Assembly (NCBI GenBank): GCA_035567895.1
Contig: DATMPC010000114.1
Location: forward strand, 1 to 53,254
Direction: 5' to 3'
Origin: Terriglobales bacterium
GTDB lineage: Bacteria; Acidobacteriota; Terriglobia; Terriglobales; Acidobacteriaceae
DNA length: 53,254 nt
The translations under genes were made by a program, and so were the position numbers. How positions within the stretch are numbered: the first letter of the stretch is position 1; every line of letters starts with the position of its first letter. This document shows positions 43,440-51,804 of the stretch, piece by piece. The notes beneath the pieces were generated by a model, which did not search any database, was not told the origin of the DNA, and saw nothing but the letters and a program-made list of their open reading frames with translations.

Positions 43440-44405
43440 ATGAACGCTACTTTTCTGATCGATACTGACACCGCATCTGATGACGCAGTAGCTCTGATCA
43501 TGGCGCTGCGTGCTCCGGGTGTTCGCGTAGCGGCGATTACAACGGTCGCCGGCAACGTCGGCGTCGAGCAAGCCACTCGCAACGCGCTCTACACGGTTGA
43601 ACTCTGTGGAGCCGATGTTCCGGTGTACGCAGGGGCCGCGAAGCCGCTTCTGCGTGAGCATCAAAACGCTGCCTGGTTTCATGGGAGCGACGGGTTTGGA
43701 GAGCACAACTATCCGCGGCCACGTCGATCTGCCGGAGAATTACACGCGGTGGATGCCATCATCGAAACCATCGAAGCGAATCCTGGCCTGGTGATCGTCA
43801 CGTTGGCGCCGCTCACGAATCTTGCGCTGGCTCTGGCAAGGAAGCCTGCGATTGCCGCAAACGTAGGACGGTGTGTAGTGATGGGAGGCGCGCCGTGCTG
43901 TGAAGGGAACGTGACACCGGCTGCTGAATACAACGTTTGGGTGGATCCTGAGGCGGCGCAGATCGTGATGCGCAGCGGCCTTCCGATCGAACTGGTGGGT
44001 TGGCATCTTTCACGGGGAGAAGCGATTGTTCGTGACGACGACATTGCTCACATTCAGACTTTCAAAAACAAAGTCGCTCACTTTGCCATTGAATGTAATA
44101 GTCACGCGCGCAGGGCTTACAAACTGCAGACCGGAGAAGATGGCATTTCCCTCCCTGACCCTGTCGCCATGTGCATCGCGCTGGATCCGAGCGTTGCCAC
44201 TGAATCGAGCTTCCACTATGTGGATGTAGAGACACGCAGTGAGTTGACTCGCGGAATGACGGTTGTGGATCGACTCAATGTGGCCAATGATGAACGGAAT
44301 CAGCCTGTCTGGAGTCCGGTAGTGCGAGCCGGACCCAAAGCCAAAATCTTCTGGACAATCGATAGCAAGCGTTGGAAACAAGCCCTCTTTGCGGCGCTGC
44401 AGTAA
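43440..44405 (+). CDS. Nucleoside hydrolase (IU-type)
   Basis: The 321-residue enzyme hydrolyses nucleosides to base and ribose. The Ca2+-binding DTDTASDDAVAL motif is at residues 8-19, and the second conserved region VTPAAEYNVWVDPEAA is at 159-174. HLSRGEAIVRDDD and SLPDPVAMCIALDP carry the remaining substrate residues. It lies opposite ribokinase, so ribose from this reaction would be the kinase substrate. The ATG is preceded by no strong ribosome binding site. Confidence 0.92.
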   Translation: MNATFLIDTDTASDDAVALIMALRAPGVRVAAITTVAGNVGVEQATRNALYTVELCGADVPVYAGAAKPLLREHQNAAWFHGSDGFGEHNYPRPRRSAGELHAVDAIIETIEANPGLVIVTLAPLTNLALALARKPAIAANVGRCVVMGGAPCCEGNVTPAAEYNVWVDPEAAQIVMRSGLPIELVGWHLSRGEAIVRDDDIAHIQTFKNKVAHFAIECNSHARRAYKLQTGEDGISLPDPVAMCIALDPSVATESSFHYVDVETRSELTRGMTVVDRLNVANDERNQPVWSPVVRAGPKAKIFWTIDSKRWKQALFAALQ

Positions 44406-44500
44406 GGGGTTGGCGTGAGTGTTATTCAAATCGTTGCGTAAGACTGGCGCAGGCGATTGCCTTTGGCTAGAATCCGGGCGATTGTTAGAATGCAACGTTC

Positions 44501-45592
44501 ATGTCAGCCACAGACGTATCTCCCCCCACGGATCGGCTCGCAAAATATCCACAGCTTCGGGCTGCAGCCGAGAAAGCGAACGAGACACGCAAAGAGCTCG
44601 ACGGCATTCTTTCCCACGCAGTGGGTGAATACACCAGCGAAGATGCAAGCCTAGTCGTATTCGGTTCCCTCGCCCGTGATGAGTGGACGTCAGGAAGTGA
44701 TTTGGATTGGACGTACTTGATCGACGGCCAAGCCGATCCTGCCCATCTGCTTATCACACAAAGAATTCAGTCGGTAATCGAAGAACAAAAGGACGAGCAC
44801 AACAACCCGAAGTTCAAGCCACCAGGACAAACCGGCACGTTTGGCAACATCGCCTTCAGCCATGAACTACTTCACCAAATTGGCGGTCAGCACGACACGA
44901 ACAGGAACATGACGCAGCGAATTTTGCTGCTGCTTGAATCGAAGGCGATCGGTAAGAGGACGGATGCTTACGAACGAGTTTTGAAGGCAGTAATTAATCG
45001 ATACTTGGAGGAAGACAATCATCTTCTCACCCCAGACGGCAACTCATACCGGGTTCCAAGGTTTCTGCTGAACGACATCGTAAGGTTCTGGCGGACCATG
45101 GCCGTGGATTTCGCTAGCAAGCAACGCGATCGTGGTGGCAAAGGCTGGGGCACACGCAATGCGAAGCTGCGCATGTCGCGCAAACTCATTTTTGCCGCTG
45201 GCTTACTGATTTGCTTCGGATGTCAATTGGATACCGAATTGCGTTCTAGGATTCGCACAGACAATGATGGTATAAAACTAGCTCTCGTGAATCACTTGCG
45301 TGAAAACGTCAGCCTGACTCCGCTTCAAGTCTTGGTCAAAGCGATGCGGCTTTACGATGTACCGGACAAGATCACTGACGATCTGCTCTCTTCCTACGCA
45401 GATTTTCTTGCAATGCTTGATAGCAGTTCGGAACGCGAAGCCCTCGACAAATTGCGCGCTGAAGACTCGCGAAGTGATAAGTTGTTTGATCGTGTTCGCT
45501 CGATGAGTGAGCGGTTCGAGCATGCCTTGGACAATGTGTTCTTTGAGAACAAGTCAATTGAACCGCTCACTCGCAAGTACGGAGTCTTCTGA
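44501..45592 (+). CDS. Nucleotidyltransferase-fold protein of unknown function
   Basis: The 363-residue protein has a pol-beta type nucleotidyltransferase motif: VVFGSLARDEWTSGSDLDWTYLID, with GS at 55-56 and the catalytic pair D67/D69. About 60 residues later come TGTFGNIAFSHELLHQIGG and a long helical C-terminal part (FLLNDIVRFWRTMAVDFASK, SLTPLQVLVKAMRLYDVPDKI, RSMSERFEHALDNVFF). Residues after the NTase core have no family I can name; a resemblance to cyclic-dinucleotide or tRNA-modifying transferases is too weak to claim. The gene overlaps the next by 1 base (TGATG), so translation is coupled. Codon use is less GC-rich than in the neighbours, which suggests acquisition. Confidence 0.75.
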   Translation: MSATDVSPPTDRLAKYPQLRAAAEKANETRKELDGILSHAVGEYTSEDASLVVFGSLARDEWTSGSDLDWTYLIDGQADPAHLLITQRIQSVIEEQKDEHNNPKFKPPGQTGTFGNIAFSHELLHQIGGQHDTNRNMTQRILLLLESKAIGKRTDAYERVLKAVINRYLEEDNHLLTPDGNSYRVPRFLLNDIVRFWRTMAVDFASKQRDRGGKGWGTRNAKLRMSRKLIFAAGLLICFGCQLDTELRSRIRTDNDGIKLALVNHLRENVSLTPLQVLVKAMRLYDVPDKITDDLLSSYADFLAMLDSSSEREALDKLRAEDSRSDKLFDRVRSMSERFEHALDNVFFENKSIEPLTRKYGVF

Positions 45593-46308
45593 TGGGTCCA
45601 ATCGGTTTCTCGACCGGAGCGTTGGCACTCGCCAATGTTCGCGGGGCACTCGAGATGCTTTCACACACAGATCTAGCCGCTGTGGAGCTATCCGCTCTTC
45701 GTCAGAATGAGCTTAGGCCGCTGATTGAAAGCCTGGAAATGCTTGACCTGAGTCAATTTGACTACATCTCTTTCCACGCACCCAGCGCAATTGATCCCGA
45801 ATTCGAGCCTGAGGCTGTAATTCTTTTGCGAGAAGTTGCAAGACGAGAGTGGCCCGTGATCGTCCATCCCGATGCGATGCATAACCTGGAACGTTGGACA
45901 GAATTCGGTCCGCTTCTGCTTGTTGAGAACATGGATAAGCGTAAACCCATCGGTCAGCGGGCTCCAGATTTGCAATTGTTTTTCGAGCGTCTACCAGATG
46001 CGCGAATGTGTTTCGACATCGGCCACGCCCGCCAAGTCGACCCCACAATGAGCGAAGCTGCTGCCATTTTGGAACGATTTGGCCCCCGGATCGCGGAGCT
46101 TCATGTTAGTGAAGTAAATAGCCAAAGCAAACACGATCCTCTCTCGCTTGCTTCTAAGATCGCATTCCAGCAAGTAGCGCATCTGCTTCCGGAAGACGTT
46201 CCTGTCATTCTGGAGAGTCGCGTTACAGAAGATCACGTTCTTGCCGAAGTCGAGAATGCAATCAACGCATTGCGCCCTGCTGTGAGAATAGCGTTAGCGG
46301 GCGATTGA
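45592..46308 (+). CDS. TIM-barrel (xylose isomerase-like) protein
   Basis: The 238-residue protein looks like an AP endonuclease/xylose isomerase-like TIM barrel: GFSTGALA and VELSALR at the start, YISFHAPSA, VIVHPDAM, LLVENMDKRK, MCFDIGHARQVDP, IAELHVSEV and VPVILESRV, where the His, Glu and Asp residues in consecutive strands are plausible metal ligands. Its start overlaps the nucleotidyltransferase stop, so the two act together. The substrate, sugar, DNA or nucleotide, is unknown. It ends 135 bases before the convergent GHKL gene stop. Confidence 0.75.
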   Translation: MGPIGFSTGALALANVRGALEMLSHTDLAAVELSALRQNELRPLIESLEMLDLSQFDYISFHAPSAIDPEFEPEAVILLREVARREWPVIVHPDAMHNLERWTEFGPLLLVENMDKRKPIGQRAPDLQLFFERLPDARMCFDIGHARQVDPTMSEAAAILERFGPRIAELHVSEVNSQSKHDPLSLASKIAFQQVAHLLPEDVPVILESRVTEDHVLAEVENAINALRPAVRIALAGD

Positions 46309-46443
46309 CTCGCTTAGCCCGTACAGGTGCAGACTTACGCGCGAACTGCGTGCACTTGGTGCGCCACGTGCCCGCCAGCTAGACGTTTGCAAGTCAACAT
46401 TGAAACGTGGGCAAGAGTGAACTACCCCGCTCACCTTGCTCGG

Positions 46444-48477
46444 TCATTGTCGTGGCGAATCCCGCGTCCCAAGAAAAATGGGACGCGGGCACTTCAATAA
46501 GTTGGCTACGCAGGAATTGACTGCGCCTCTTGGAGGCCCAATAAGCTCAGTTTGCTCTACGGCAGGCGTCGTATTTTCGAGTAACTTACTCAGTTGCGAC
46601 TCATATTCCTTGATGCCTACGAACCGCAGCATTCTGTTGTAGTAGAGATCCCCGAGTTCCTGAGAAAATGACGTTCCCCTCGTTTCGGCGTTGTATTCCG
46701 CAATGGCCACCAAAGCAACGTCGACTAAATATTGCTTCAGCCGCTTCTGCGCCTGACCAGACATCGATCCACTGCCCCGTAGTTCGATGTACCGCGGACT
46801 TGCAAGATTAACGCGGACAACCGGAACATCCAGATCGATATCCTCTCGTTCGAACTGGAATGAAGCCGGAATTTTCGCATCTCCTAATTGCTCGATACGT
46901 ATACGACAATCACCAACGCGCGGTTGATTCTTCGCCAGACCAATGTTTGACGAACCACACCCTTCGTCAATTCCTGAAATTGGAGATGATTGTGCGCACA
47001 CGGCGGGCACAAATGTAGCGTCCGCAAGCCAGCGCCTTTCGCACTCACCGCACTCCCAGCGATGCCGGCGTGCAGGTGGCGGGACTGGATGCGTCTTATC
47101 TTTAGGGATGCCACGTGTAATATCACCGCTCTTGAAGGGGTTGCGGTTGACACCCTTAAGGGCCAGGTTGACTTCGACCTCTGCCTCCCTCAATGCATCC
47201 TTGGCTGCCTCATCTTGACTGGACCGCGTTGCGTTATACCAAGCGCGATGAAGTACACGAAAGACGGAGTGGAGATATTCCCGGAGAGCTTCGACCTCCG
47301 CGGTACCCGGCCCTGAAGCTAAGGTTGTCTTGTTGTTCCGAAGTGCATTCTTTAAACCAAGAGAATTGACCCGCGCGTAACCGCAGACGGCATTGCAGAA
47401 GGCACCAATGGAGGAGGCGTGTTCTAGTCCAAGAAACGTCAAAAGCGGCAAGGTACGCGCGCTTTGAACTCCCTCCAAGTTCGGTGCATATGGAAGCGCG
47501 CCACAAACCTCCAAGAGAAGGGCAGGCTTGTCCAAATTCTGCATCTGGCCTTCGTTGTTGCGACCAACCACCCTGAAGTCGAACTCCACTGCTTCTGATA
47601 ATCGGGAACTCGCCGCAACAACTTCAGACTCCTTACTAGTCGGATCAAAGATCGGCAGGTTCTGATCTGATCGGCCTTTCGCTTCGACGAGCCAATTCTT
47701 CACGGGAGGTGCCCAAGGCCGCAGATTGATTCGCCTGCTTCCACTTAGTCCTTGTGGAACACTGCCGGAGAGTTGAAGAACAAAGGTGTGCGCACTGTTC
47801 TGCAGCCACTCACGAGCGTAGGACAGACGTTCAAGCAGCATCTCGAAAGAAATCTCGGTTCCCTCGCGGATGTCTACTAATTCCACTCTCGTGCCCATTT
47901 CCATTGGACTCGCCTTCGTCCACAGAGGTGGCAGCGCACTACGCGAATGCAAGCGAAACTCATAAGCGCGCCACACCGAGTCGGCATCCCCGTCTTTGGG
48001 CAATTCGAGTCCCTTCGGTAAGGTAGAGGAAAGCTGGGTTGAATGTTCATCCAATCCTTCGGATGGCCGACCCGTGGTGGTGAGCACAATGACTCGATCT
48101 GCAATCGACGTGTAAGTTTTTGTGCCGACGCCGTTTCTGCCAGCACGATCTACATCCCGATGAACGTCGGAGTCGGAGAAGGCTCCGCAAAAACTATTAA
48201 GGAATTCCGAGTGGGTAAGACCTGTCCCGTTGTCCTCGCAGATGAGTCGCTTAGGTACGAGTACGTGAGTTCCATCCTTATATGTCGAACTATCGACGTC
48301 TAAGGTGAGAGTTACTTCAGTCGCGTTGTCTCGCGCGTTTTCGGTTAGCTCCAAAATGACAGCGACGCTGCTTGGTGAGGATTCTTGTGCGTAGATTCGC
48401 GCTTGATAGGCGTTTACAGGGTTGTCCCCCAAGTGGAAAGAAGGGGACGCAGACACAGATGTGCCTTTGCGGTTCAT
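46444..48477 (-). CDS. GHKL-type ATPase with zinc ribbon
   Basis: The 677-residue protein has an N-terminal Bergerat ATP site: VAVILELTENARDNATEVTL (N-box), CEDNGTGLT (G1, DxGxG) and GRNGVGTKTYTSIADRVIVL (G2/lid). This is nearer to MutL/Hsp90/MORC-type than to histidine kinases. A middle domain follows, then a Cys motif WECGECERRW...AVC...EGCGSSN (about residues 470-510), a probable zinc ribbon. The C-terminal residues ...CPRPIFLGTRDSPRQ are encoded by a perfect hairpin (46461-46489), so the original end may be lost. GAGGAGA precedes the ATG. It converges with the nucleotidyltransferase/TIM-barrel pair; a joint defence or repair role is inference only. Confidence 0.78.
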   Translation of the reverse strand: MNRKGTSVSASPSFHLGDNPVNAYQARIYAQESSPSSVAVILELTENARDNATEVTLTLDVDSSTYKDGTHVLVPKRLICEDNGTGLTHSEFLNSFCGAFSDSDVHRDVDRAGRNGVGTKTYTSIADRVIVLTTTGRPSEGLDEHSTQLSSTLPKGLELPKDGDADSVWRAYEFRLHSRSALPPLWTKASPMEMGTRVELVDIREGTEISFEMLLERLSYAREWLQNSAHTFVLQLSGSVPQGLSGSRRINLRPWAPPVKNWLVEAKGRSDQNLPIFDPTSKESEVVAASSRLSEAVEFDFRVVGRNNEGQMQNLDKPALLLEVCGALPYAPNLEGVQSARTLPLLTFLGLEHASSIGAFCNAVCGYARVNSLGLKNALRNNKTTLASGPGTAEVEALREYLHSVFRVLHRAWYNATRSSQDEAAKDALREAEVEVNLALKGVNRNPFKSGDITRGIPKDKTHPVPPPARRHRWECGECERRWLADATFVPAVCAQSSPISGIDEGCGSSNIGLAKNQPRVGDCRIRIEQLGDAKIPASFQFEREDIDLDVPVVRVNLASPRYIELRGSGSMSGQAQKRLKQYLVDVALVAIAEYNAETRGTSFSQELGDLYYNRMLRFVGIKEYESQLSKLLENTTPAVEQTELIGPPRGAVNSCVANLLKCPRPIFLGTRDSPRQ
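46461..46489. terminator. Perfect 11-bp hairpin between convergent genes
   Basis: CCCGCGTCCCA (46461-46471) pairs perfectly with TGGGACGCGGG (46479-46489) around AGAAAAA. It lies inside the last codons of the GHKL gene and downstream of the TIM-barrel gene. It can act as a two-way transcription barrier; it may equally be a mobile repeat that ran into the gene. Confidence 0.55.
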
Positions 48478-48757
48478 TCGGTTTCTCCTCGGTCTCGATC
48501 TCGATCGAGCCGTCAGTGAAATTCCGCTTCAGGAAAATTAGAACCGGTCAGGCAAATGTGCCCGCCTAGCTCTTACTCGTCCCGATTTGCGTTACATCTA
48601 TGATAGGCACTGCTGTCAAGGAGCAGTTATGGAATTCGCGGCATAATTCCGCGACGCGTCTCTCAGATTGGCTCCATGGCTCGACCCGAAACTGGCGGGT
48701 GGCCCGCCCGATTTCCCTAGTACAGTGCTATCCTTTGCGGACCAGGAGCGCGTCACG
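48478..48757. other. Intergenic region with a GGCGGG-TGG-CCCGCC hairpin
   Basis: 280 bases between the divergent GHKL gene and the secreted-protein gene. A hairpin at 48694-48708 belongs to the GGGTGGCCC repeat family. Nothing else identified. Confidence 0.45.
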
Positions 48758-49216
48758 ATGATTGCGCAATCAGCCTCGATCAATGCGAAATACACGCTGG
48801 TTTCCATCGCATTTATGGTCGGTTCTCTAGCGATACCCCCGCTTTCACTGTTCGGCCAGAGTGGAGCCAATCCAAAATCAGACAAGGGGCCGGTTGGGAT
48901 CTGGCGTGGTGAGTCCAGATGCGTGGTTAGGCCGAGTGCCTGTAATGACGAGACCGCGCTGTACCGCATCGCCGCGAACGCACGCGCCCAAGATCCTCTG
49001 ATGGTCTCGGCAGGTAAGATCGTCGATGGCCAGGAAGTGAGCATGGGTAGCAGCGAATGCTCCTATACCGTCAAGACTCACGTGATCGCTTGCTCTCTGC
49101 CCAATGGCAGTTCCCTCCATCTTGAAGTGACAGGCGACACGATCGAAGGGACGTACACCCTCCGTGATGGAAGGCTGTGGCGGAACATCAGTCTCCATAG
49201 AGCCGAGCAGAAATGA
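48758..49216 (+). CDS. Small secreted protein of unknown function
   Basis: The 152-residue product starts at ATG 48758 with CAGGAG upstream; a longer frame from 48668 crosses a repeat. The N-terminus is a signal-like segment (AKYTLVSIAFMVGSLAIPPLSLFGQS). The mature part looks like a small beta barrel: GIWRGESRCVVRPSACNDETALYRI, AGKIVDGQEVSMGSSECSYTVKTHVIACSLPNGSSLHLEVTGDTIEGTYTLRDGRLWRNISL, with four cysteines that could pair. No family recognised; lipocalin-like is a guess. Confidence 0.65.
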   Translation: MIAQSASINAKYTLVSIAFMVGSLAIPPLSLFGQSGANPKSDKGPVGIWRGESRCVVRPSACNDETALYRIAANARAQDPLMVSAGKIVDGQEVSMGSSECSYTVKTHVIACSLPNGSSLHLEVTGDTIEGTYTLRDGRLWRNISLHRAEQK

Positions 49217-49255
49217 ATGTTGGACAGATGACCCGCTTTTTCCCAAACGGCAGAC

Positions 49256-49268
49256 GGGTGGCCCACCC
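49256..49268. repeat. GGGTGGCCCACCC palindrome
   Basis: A 13-base near-perfect palindrome followed by TTT, between the secreted protein gene and the convergent MarR gene. It could end transcription and is a member of the dispersed family seen at 42236 and 48694. Confidence 0.45.
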
Positions 49269-49289
49269 TTTCAGGCGTCATTGGCCTTG

Positions 49290-49742
49290 CTACAGCGAAG
49301 CAGGAGCCTTCATCTCGTTCTCGCCCTTTCCCAGTTTCTTGAGCAGCCGCAGCAAGATCAGTCGCTCCTCTTTTGAGAGGACGCTGGCGGCCTCTTCCAT
49401 CGTGGTCGCGTGCTTTTGAAAAGTCTTGGTGATGAGCGCGCGTCCCTTGGCCGTAAGCTCCACCAGGCGTACGCGCCGGTCATCCGTATTCTTACGTTTC
49501 ACAAGGGCTTTCTTCTCCAACCGGTCGACCGCGACACTGATCGATCCCGGCGTGAGCCACACCTTCGGACCAATGGTATTGACCGGCAAAGGTCCCTTGT
49601 GGAGTAGCACTTCAAGGACGCTAAAATCCGAGTCGCCGAGCCCGGCCTGGCTCAAGTTCAAGCTTTTTTCCGCGCGAGCCCTCAGGGCGTGAAAAGCTCT
49701 TACTAGCACCCACCAGACATGAACTCCAGAGGTGTCTTGCAT
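49290..49742 (-). CDS. MarR-family transcriptional regulator (second copy)
   Basis: The 150-residue winged-helix protein has LHKGPLPVNTIGPKVWLTPGSISVAVDRLEKKALVKR and TDDRRVRLVELTAKGRALI. It is paralogous to the MarR at 9916-10395. I start at ATG 49742 with AAAGGA upstream; ATG 49763 is preceded too closely by AAGG. It is divergent from the NmrA gene (ATG 49845), with a strong palindrome at 49782-49806 between them. Confidence 0.9.
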   Translation of the reverse strand: MQDTSGVHVWWVLVRAFHALRARAEKSLNLSQAGLGDSDFSVLEVLLHKGPLPVNTIGPKVWLTPGSISVAVDRLEKKALVKRKNTDDRRVRLVELTAKGRALITKTFQKHATTMEEAASVLSKEERLILLRLLKKLGKGENEMKAPASL

Positions 49743-49781
49743 TTCTCTGCGTCCTTTCCGCATCCTTGGACATCATACTGC

Positions 49782-49806
49782 TTGATATCAATTATATCGA
49801 TATCAA
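49782..49806. promoter_or_regulatory. Candidate MarR operator in the divergent region
   Basis: TTGATATC (49782-49789) and GATATCAA (49799-49806) are perfect inverted arms around AATTATATC. A further perfect palindrome, ATATCGATAT, is at 49794-49803. It would allow the MarR protein to repress itself and the NmrA gene. Confidence 0.6.
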
Positions 49807-49844
49807 TGTACTTCCCGAAAGCGTTCGGAGAAAAGCGAATCAAC

Positions 49845-50750
49845 ATGGTATCCAACAATAAAAAGCTCACCGCAGTATTCGGCGCCACAGGACAGCAGGG
49901 AGGCGGAGTAGTACGTGCCTTGCAAGCCAGCGGCCAATTCAAAGTGCGCGCACTGACTCGCAATCCAGGCAAGGATCGCGAACTCGCCGACGAGGTCGTC
50001 CAAGCAGACTTAGACCACCCGCAAACCCTGAAAGCTGCATTGGATGGGGCACACGGCGTTTTTCTGGTCACCAATTTTTGGGAAGGTGGCACCGACGAGG
50101 TCAAGCAGGCAACCGCGGCCGTACGTGCTGCCAAAGATGCCGGTGTCAAACACTTTATCTGGTCAACGCTGCCTGATGTGGAAGCGATTAGCGGCGCCAA
50201 GTTCAACGTTCCCCACTTTACCGGCAAGGCCAAGATCGATCGGATCGTCAAGGAAGCCGGATTTGCCCACCACACATTCGTCATCGCGCCTATGTACTAC
50301 CAGAACCTGCTGGGCGTTCTTGCTCCGCAAAAGCAGGCGGATGGATCCGTGGGTTGGGCTCTTCCTCTCGATCCAGGTGCACGCTGCATCCACATGGGCG
50401 ACATCAGCGAACTTGGCAACATCGTTGCTGGGGCGTTTGCACACCCCGATGAGGCAGGCAATGGCGAGTATCTGCCTCTCGTCGGAGATTTCATGAGCTT
50501 CAATGGAATCGTTGAAACGCTAAATCGACTGGGACATAAATTTTCATTTATGCAAGTCCCAAAGAAAGTTTTCGCTACGCTCTTTCCTGGGGCCGCCGAG
50601 GTAGCAGAGATGCTCAGCTACTTCCAGGCTCATACCTACTTAGGCTCGGATTCGTCCGACCGGATTGCGCTCGCAAACAAGATGGCAGGCCGGCAACCGA
50701 CCAAGTTTTCGACGTGGGCGCGACTGAATGTCCCGATTCAGAAACCTTAA
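49845..50750 (+). CDS. NmrA/HSCARG-like NAD(P)-binding protein
   Basis: The 301-residue protein has a Rossmann start, LTAVFGATGQQGGGVVRALQASGQFKVRALTRNPGK, typical of NmrA-like atypical SDRs, and later VKHFIWSTLPDV and FAHHTFVIAPMYYQNLLG. The Ser-Tyr-Lys catalytic triad of SDRs is not visible. Members are redox sensors or quinone reductase-like enzymes. It is divergent from the MarR gene and followed after 68 bases by a pirin gene. Start ATG 49845 is chosen over an upstream frame that runs through the operator. Confidence 0.9.
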   Translation: MVSNNKKLTAVFGATGQQGGGVVRALQASGQFKVRALTRNPGKDRELADEVVQADLDHPQTLKAALDGAHGVFLVTNFWEGGTDEVKQATAAVRAAKDAGVKHFIWSTLPDVEAISGAKFNVPHFTGKAKIDRIVKEAGFAHHTFVIAPMYYQNLLGVLAPQKQADGSVGWALPLDPGARCIHMGDISELGNIVAGAFAHPDEAGNGEYLPLVGDFMSFNGIVETLNRLGHKFSFMQVPKKVFATLFPGAAEVAEMLSYFQAHTYLGSDSSDRIALANKMAGRQPTKFSTWARLNVPIQKP

Positions 50751-50818
50751 ATGCGCTTACGCCCGTCGAACTTTGCTCCTGCGAAGTCATAACAATTGAA
50801 CTAAGAAAGGCCAATCCA

Positions 50819-51670
50819 ATGTCTAACCTGAAATCACACGACATAAGCGCTACTCGTCCTCTTTCCCGCATCGCCAAACGCACAAGTGGACAGAGTCACG
50901 GGCCTATCACACGCCTGATGTCTCCCTCCGACTTTGGCCGTATTTTGAAACCCTTCGTATTCCTTGACATCTTCGATACTCACGGAAGACCTTTTTCCGG
51001 TCTTGGGCTCCATCCACATTCGGGAATCGCGACCGTTACCTACGTTGCGCAGGGCAGCGTTAGGTATGAAGACACCAACGGAGCGACGGGCCTGTTGCGT
51101 GCCGGCGGTATCGAATGGATGCGGGCCGGCGGCGGTGTCTGGCATGGTGGCGGCTTCGGCGAATCGGGACGGACGCGGGGCTTCCAGCTTTGGATCGCCT
51201 TGCCGCCCGATCTTGAGCTGGGACCATCGGAGAGCGTCTATTTGTCACCGGAGGTCATTCCCCACGACGGGCCCGCGCGTATTCTCCTCGGCAGCTACGG
51301 AACCGCGACCAGTTCGATCAAAGCTCCGTCGCCGATGAACTATCTCGCAGTGCATTTGAAGGCCGGAGAGCGCTGGAGCTACCAGCCGCCCGCCGGACAC
51401 ACTGTCCTGTGGACCGCGGTGGGCGTGGGTTCCGTTCTGGTCCCAAACGAGCTGCTGCAGGGCGAACTGGTGGCCTTCAACTCGTCGAACGCCGCGATCG
51501 AATTCGAGGCCCAATCCGATGCAGAGTTCGTCCTTGGTTCGGCCGTACCGCATGATCACAACCTTGTCTTAGGCTCCCACTCCGTGCACACAAGCACAGA
51601 GGCGCTGCGCGAGGCTGAGGCACGGATCTCGGAAATCGAGACACGCCTGATTCAGCACGACAGACCTTGA
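50819..51670 (+). CDS. Pirin-family protein with altered metal site
   Basis: The 283-residue bicupin has the pirin block DIFDTHGRPFSGLGLHPHSGIATVTYVAQGSVRYEDTNG, giving two histidines of the metal site. The third His is in RAGGGVWHGGGF, where the usual HSE reads HGG, so the metal-binding Glu is missing. It could still bind metal through three histidines, but catalysis may be lost. AAAGG lies before ATG 50819. It is downstream of the NmrA gene on the same strand and represents the second pirin of the window. Confidence 0.9.
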   Translation: MSNLKSHDISATRPLSRIAKRTSGQSHGPITRLMSPSDFGRILKPFVFLDIFDTHGRPFSGLGLHPHSGIATVTYVAQGSVRYEDTNGATGLLRAGGIEWMRAGGGVWHGGGFGESGRTRGFQLWIALPPDLELGPSESVYLSPEVIPHDGPARILLGSYGTATSSIKAPSPMNYLAVHLKAGERWSYQPPAGHTVLWTAVGVGSVLVPNELLQGELVAFNSSNAAIEFEAQSDAEFVLGSAVPHDHNLVLGSHSVHTSTEALREAEARISEIETRLIQHDRP

Positions 51671-51804
51671 ACAACAGGAGGGACGAGTGGCCCACCGTTT
51701 CCCATTATAGAACGTCAGTCTTTTGCCCCACCGCCACCCCGCTTTTCTGGAGTTTCAGATTGAAACACTAAAAAAGAGTAGGATGGCCACCCAGCCGAAT
51801 GAGA

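Noticed and set aside
42285-43706. 473-codon version of the ribokinase
   Set aside because: The extra N-terminal 165 codons cross the inverted-repeat element and the divergent gene and do not resemble any PfkB protein.
44451-44473. Sigma-54 promoter before the nucleotidyltransferase gene
   Set aside because: TGGCGC and TTGC are present, but GG and GC are separated by 11 bases and not 10.
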